Origin: an uncultured Solobacterium sp.
Lineage (GTDB): Bacteria; Bacillota_I; Bacilli_A; Erysipelotrichales; Erysipelotrichaceae
Reading direction: 5' to 3'
DNA length: 9,835 nt
NCBI GenBank assembly: GCA_938041275.1
Contig: CALISH010000036.1
Location: forward strand, 1 to 9,835
Every line of letters begins with the position of its first letter. Within the stretch, counting starts at the first letter, position 1. Made by a program: the position numbers and the translations under genes. Of this stretch, positions 7,901 to 9,835 are shown piece by piece. The notes beneath the pieces were generated by a model. That model was not told the DNA's origin, made no database searches, and saw only the letters and a list, made by a program, of their open reading frames with translations.

Positions 7901-9275
7901 CATTATCTTCAAGTAATTGAGATATGGGTTTATTGTTTAAACTAGATTTTAAGAACTTATCATTCAATAAATCCATACGTTTACGTCTAGATTGAGATAT
8001 ATCTATTGTAGTGTGTCTTGTTTCTTGTGCTTTAAGTAAAGCTACTTTAAGATTAACCTCTTCTTCAGCTTTTTTAATAGCTTCTGCTTCATCAGATGTG
8101 GCATTTACAATATCATTAAGCTGATTAGATACATCTTCCTGAGCTTTCTCTTCCTCTTTTGAAGATTGAGGGTCTAATGGTTTAGTCTCTGGCTCTTTAG
8201 GCTCATCAATATTTAATGCAACGGCTTTTCTAACGTCTTTAACTATATTAGTCTTAGAGCCGTCTATATTATTGATTTGAATGCCAGATTGTTTTTCAAT
8301 AGCATCAGCGACTTTGATTTTGATTTCTTCTTTGTTTTCACGTTCAGTGTCTTCTACTGGTTCTTTCATAATAAGCTTGCGTATATTTTGCTTAAACTTA
8401 GAGATAGAGTAGTTATCAAAATCATCAAAGTTAACTTTAAACCAACCTGTTTTACCCAAGAAGATAAAATCAACCCCTTTAAAATATTCTAGTTCATAAG
8501 AACTAGTAGTGTAAAGTCTAGCAATAATAGAAAAGATATTGATATCTTTGCTGATATTAAAGATATTAGATAGGTCTACATCTTTAGCCCAGTCATGTAC
8601 AGGAACTATAACTGTCTTTTTAGTATAAGAACTAAGACGTTTATCATTAATGAATCTAGCCATTAATGTAAATAAGATATCAGTACCATAATCCTTAGGG
8701 AATTTCTTATTATAGTTATTAGTAAAGAACGCATCTGTATAATAAGTCAAGTCATAGAATAGGTTTCTATTCATATATTTATCTATAGATAATTTTGTGA
8801 GTACTATACTAGGGAATTTCTCTCTAATAGTATCATAATATGCCATAATTTCTTTTCTATTTCTAAAACGTTCTCTATATAGCATTTTGGACAAACGCTT
8901 ATTAGTCATAGGGCCTTCTACAGATTCACCAAACAATATTAACTGATCACTAGTTTGGATATAGTCATCTGTAACTATATGGTCACCCTCAAGAACAATG
9001 TCTAAATCTGGTTGGTAATCTAATGGTTCACCAGATTCACTTTGTACTTGTCTTAATGGTGTAACATAGTAGCTATAGTTAGGTTCTACATAATAAGAAC
9101 TAAACATAGCTAAATTATCTATTAATGAAGAATTCATTATATCATTTACACCGTCAAATGATTTAGCCATAAGAAATATACAACTACCAAATCGTTTATT
9201 CTTCTTATTGATAGGTGTATAAAACTTAGAGTTTATTAATCGTAAAGGTTGTATACGGTCTACTAAGATAGCCAT
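4938..9275 (-). CDS. Phage RNA polymerase beta-subunit homologue (single chain, 1445 aa)
   Basis: This protein is homologous to the beta subunit of multisubunit RNA polymerase, the half of the two-barrel active centre that carries the catalytic lysines. Order of motifs: residues 1-304 resemble nothing I know; 305-475 is a charged, coiled-coil-prone linker; about 478-1445 is collinear with beta. RGNDKTISGQL (561-571) matches the NGTERVIVSQL segment. KGLSGLNSDRS and GNVGINRQTTIN (about 966-1011) match the rifampicin-region segments. DDPFRTAM from 1051 matches DANRALM. GFEDSAIIS contains F1196-E1197-D1198, equivalent to E. coli E813/D814. GDKLVYYSALKGVV gives K1368 and K1376, spaced exactly as K1065 and K1073. 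NGRMVGS matches PSRMNIGQ. The C-terminal clamp region is absent. ATG 9275 is preferred to the upstream TTG at 9290 because that TTG lies inside the TTGGAGG ribosome site. No beta-prime DFDGD motif occurs, so a partner subunit is needed. Neighbouring virion genes hint at late or virion-borne transcription, by analogy with phiKZ and AR9. Confidence 0.88.
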   Translation of the reverse strand: MAILVDRIQPLRLINSKFYTPINKKNKRFGSCIFLMAKSFDGVNDIMNSSLIDNLAMFSSYYVEPNYSYYVTPLRQVQSESGEPLDYQPDLDIVLEGDHIVTDDYIQTSDQLILFGESVEGPMTNKRLSKMLYRERFRNRKEIMAYYDTIREKFPSIVLTKLSIDKYMNRNLFYDLTYYTDAFFTNNYNKKFPKDYGTDILFTLMARFINDKRLSSYTKKTVIVPVHDWAKDVDLSNIFNISKDINIFSIIARLYTTSSYELEYFKGVDFIFLGKTGWFKVNFDDFDNYSISKFKQNIRKLIMKEPVEDTERENKEEIKIKVADAIEKQSGIQINNIDGSKTNIVKDVRKAVALNIDEPKEPETKPLDPQSSKEEEKAQEDVSNQLNDIVNATSDEAEAIKKAEEEVNLKVALLKAQETRHTTIDISQSRRKRMDLLNDKFLKSSLNNKPISQLLEDNAEEPLKPMDIPEVQSIDEQWDGLKKVNFDKQYDLDADIVRAIHAFTENKTIPMSIISIDKDDTSTSEDSIWTYRVHLEDANGTRHNLTFDVPKLIDNRFMRLRGNDKTISGQLINLPIIKTGPTTSQLVTNYNKIMINKYGQQGKSTNTTAAIIRALYKILENKYKGCATIKKIAIGSNLKITAKYILPMEYIDMASQFSYIEFKDGTKILFNQDELHNTPGFKDPGENILAYGINTKDKTVLSAEDDDVVKMINSKLMTDEAYQEQFKKYYKQGKTVAHARASINQMNIPVICVMAYSVGLSEALNRAKVWWTVQEKKPTADKNYIKFKDGFLLYDDSPETSLLVSGLFEINTEDYTIAETNGVAMWLDVLDQYGGRIKANGLDAFYNLMMDPITIEVCKKYNLPTDYITALGYASSLLADNQYNKHTDITGNRFRTNERLAHFVYKSLATAYQLFLAEYKNGRTDSKMFMKRSAVIDLTLADSTASDLSILTPLLEMETANTVTFKGLSGLNSDRSYNLEKRTYDKSMVNKLAMSTGFAGNVGINRQTTINMAINDTRGYIYNNKNEENKMNDVNTLSITEALTPLGSTHDDPFRTAMTFIQTSKHGMRTRRSDPLLVTNGADQALPYMTSDTFAFKAKYKGVITEMTDDYMIVRYPEQDMVEHVDLRNRIEKNSDGGFFVNLKLDTDLKVGSKVKPGDIIAYDKSSYSDNVGTGNLSYNIGTLAKIAIMNTDEGFEDSAIISDKLSGDMSSDIVLQIDVKLNKEDIVDFIAKVGTPVQEGDTLFTYQIASDDETSNDILAKLKLDGEDASELGKIKVKSKVTGVLQGIKIYRTNELEELSPTLRKTVEDYESNINKTKKHLEKLNIPTKEYDTTGKLPATGKLKHAEDKVLIEFYVKYDDTMGVGDKLVYYSALKGVVKSIFPNGKEPVSEYRKNEKVHTLLATHSINGRMVGSVLIMAAMNKVLIELSRHVKDIMGIPWDPEL

Positions 9276-9280
9276 TCTAT

Positions 9281-9290
9281 TAACCTCCAA
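9281..9290 (-). promoter_or_regulatory. Ribosome binding site fixing the polymerase start at 9275
   Basis: TTGGAGGTTA on the minus strand sits 5 bases before ATG 9275. A longer reading that starts at TTG 9290 would use part of this site as its first codons (MEVNRM), so the shorter protein beginning MAILVDRIQPL is favoured. Confidence 0.8.
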
Positions 9291-9320
9291 TTTGTTAATT
9301 CTGAGTATACTATTCGTTTA

Positions 9321-9338
9321 ATAGCTTGTTAAGGCTAT
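9321..9338 (-). promoter_or_regulatory. Small hairpin in the polymerase gene leader
   Basis: ATAGCTT (9321-9327) can pair with AGGCTAT (9332-9338) over a 4-base loop, with one G-T pair. It lies about 45 bases upstream of the polymerase start codon, within the likely mRNA leader. It is short and AT-rich and may be chance. Confidence 0.25.
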
Positions 9339-9378
9339 ACTATACAGCTTACTAAAATAAGTTAACACTTATATAGAG

Positions 9379-9407
9379 TAAATAATATAAGCTGGTTATA
9401 TTATTTA
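9379..9407. repeat. Perfect 12-bp inverted repeat, loop GCTGG
   Basis: TAAATAATATAA (9379-9390) and its exact complement (9396-9407) flank a 5-base spacer, about 105 bases upstream of the polymerase start. No T-tract follows on either strand, so it is not a typical terminator. A dimeric repressor or activator site, or an mRNA leader hairpin, would fit. Confidence 0.6.
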
Positions 9408-9539
9408 ATACTATACGAAATCCAATTTAAGCAAAGTTAAACTTAAGATGGAAGTCTATATTATAAGTATAATAAGATCACAATTTATTTTTTTTCTTTT
9501 TATATCCAAGTATAAATTTACAAATTATTACTGAATAAA

Positions 9540-9569
9540 AATATAATGTTAAGACATATGAAAAATCAA
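9540..9569 (-). promoter_or_regulatory. Weak candidate sigma-70-type promoter, minus strand
   Basis: TTGATT (9569-9564), then an 18-base spacer, then TATATT (9545-9540) gives four of six and five of six matches to the vegetative consensus. It would drive the polymerase gene through a leader of about 260 bases. In DNA this AT-rich such matches are common, so confidence is low. Confidence 0.2.
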
Positions 9570-9591
9570 TCTATTATTTATATTGCACAAT

Positions 9592-9618
9592 ACATATGTA
9601 TACTAGTGACATATGTAT
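9592..9618. repeat. Tandem direct repeat of palindromic ACATATGTAT
   Basis: ACATATGTAT occurs at 9592-9601 and again at 9609-9618, 17 bases start to start. Each contains the palindrome ACATATGT. The first copy overlaps ATATGTATAC (9594-9603), the inverted form of the GTATACATAT repeat found at 9651 and 9755. This layout resembles paired operator sites. Confidence 0.55.
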
Positions 9619-9648
9619 TATAATTATATAACAGGTGATTTATTGTGC

Positions 9649-9661
9649 TTGTATACATATA
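9649..9661. repeat. 13-bp repeat TTGTATACATATA, copy 1
   Basis: An exact copy lies at 9753-9765, 104 bases further on, in the same orientation. The core GTATACATAT also occurs inverted at 9594-9603. It may be a binding site for a regulator or for replication proteins. Confidence 0.55.
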
Positions 9662-9747
9662 GACCATATATTAAGTATATAATAAAGGGATAGCTAGTTA
9701 GTATTAAACAATTATAGGTATCTTATACTACGTTACTCATTTTCTTT

Positions 9748-9831
9748 AAACATTGTATACATATAAATATATTTCACATTAAAAATATACTAACCTGTAA
9801 TATATTTTTTGCAGCTAGTCATACAATGTTT
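9748..9831. repeat. 13-bp repeat copy 2 within an 11-bp inverted repeat pair
   Basis: TTGTATACATATA at 9753-9765 repeats 9649-9661. It overlaps AAACATTGTAT (9748-9758), whose exact complement ATACAATGTTT lies at 9821-9831, so one unit takes part in both a direct and an inverted repeat. The far arm is 4 bases from the window edge, so the array may continue outside. Confidence 0.5.
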
Positions 9832-9835
9832 TATT

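Larger units (their letters stand above)
9276..9835. other. Long AT-rich non-coding region, probable regulatory or origin DNA
   Basis: No reading frame here has both useful length and a ribosome site on either strand, and I see no tRNA-like fold. The stretch is clearly more AT-rich than the coding part. The heptamer TATACTA occurs on the plus strand at 9306, 9336, 9599, 9724 and 9786, and the palindrome GTATAC at 9305, 9598, 9651 and 9755, more often than base composition would suggest. Longer repeats are listed separately. It must hold the promoter(s) of the polymerase gene and may also serve an operon beyond the right edge. I cannot pick a convincing consensus promoter; phage-specific promoters are possible. 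Confidence 0.6.

Noticed and set aside
8277..8492. A 71-codon plus-strand frame opposite the polymerase linker
   Set aside because: It is the antisense shadow of the charged linker (FDFDFFFVF-type content), with no ribosome site.
9448..9534. A 28-codon plus-strand reading frame in the non-coding region
   Set aside because: There is no ribosome binding site, the composition is dominated by the T-rich stretch, and no protein-like pattern is visible.
9799..9826. Minus-strand TTGTAT - 16 bases - TATATT as a promoter
   Set aside because: Only three of six matches in the upstream hexamer, in DNA so AT-rich that such pairs arise by chance.

Overview
The window looks like part of a large lytic-type bacteriophage genome, or a contig from one. 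It is AT-rich, and every gene I can support lies on the minus strand. Genes are closely packed, and most have a strong AGGAGG-type ribosome binding site. Those strong Shine-Dalgarno sites and the low GC point to a Gram-positive (Bacillota-type) host, but that is an inference. No tRNA, rRNA, CRISPR array, insertion sequence or integrase is visible.

In the direction of transcription (high to low coordinates), the window begins with about 560 bases of non-coding, very AT-rich DNA (9276-9835) full of short direct and inverted repeats. It resembles an operator, promoter or origin region. Next is a 1445-residue protein (4938-9275) whose C-terminal two thirds is collinear with the beta subunit of multisubunit RNA polymerase, including both catalytic lysines and the FED motif. 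It carries roughly 400 extra N-terminal residues and lacks the bacterial C-terminal clamp region. A strong stem-loop follows. After it come a 213-residue protein with two SH3-like domains (4211-4852) and a 672-residue probable tail or baseplate structural protein (2154-4172), closed by a good rho-independent terminator (2094-2130).

Beyond that terminator is a second cluster: a RusA-family Holliday junction resolvase (1350-2069); a small gene that appears broken by a one-base frameshift and possibly also by an in-frame stop (698-1338); a 137-residue, 14-cysteine zinc-binding protein (288-701); and the 5' part of an unrecognised gene running off the left edge (1-251).

Together, the first block suggests a phage-encoded transcription apparatus next to virion components. 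This arrangement is known from giant phages with virion-packaged or late multisubunit RNA polymerases (phiKZ and AR9/PBS1 types). The second block holds DNA-processing and accessory functions. No beta-prime subunit is present here. If the polymerase is functional, its partner must be encoded elsewhere in the genome.
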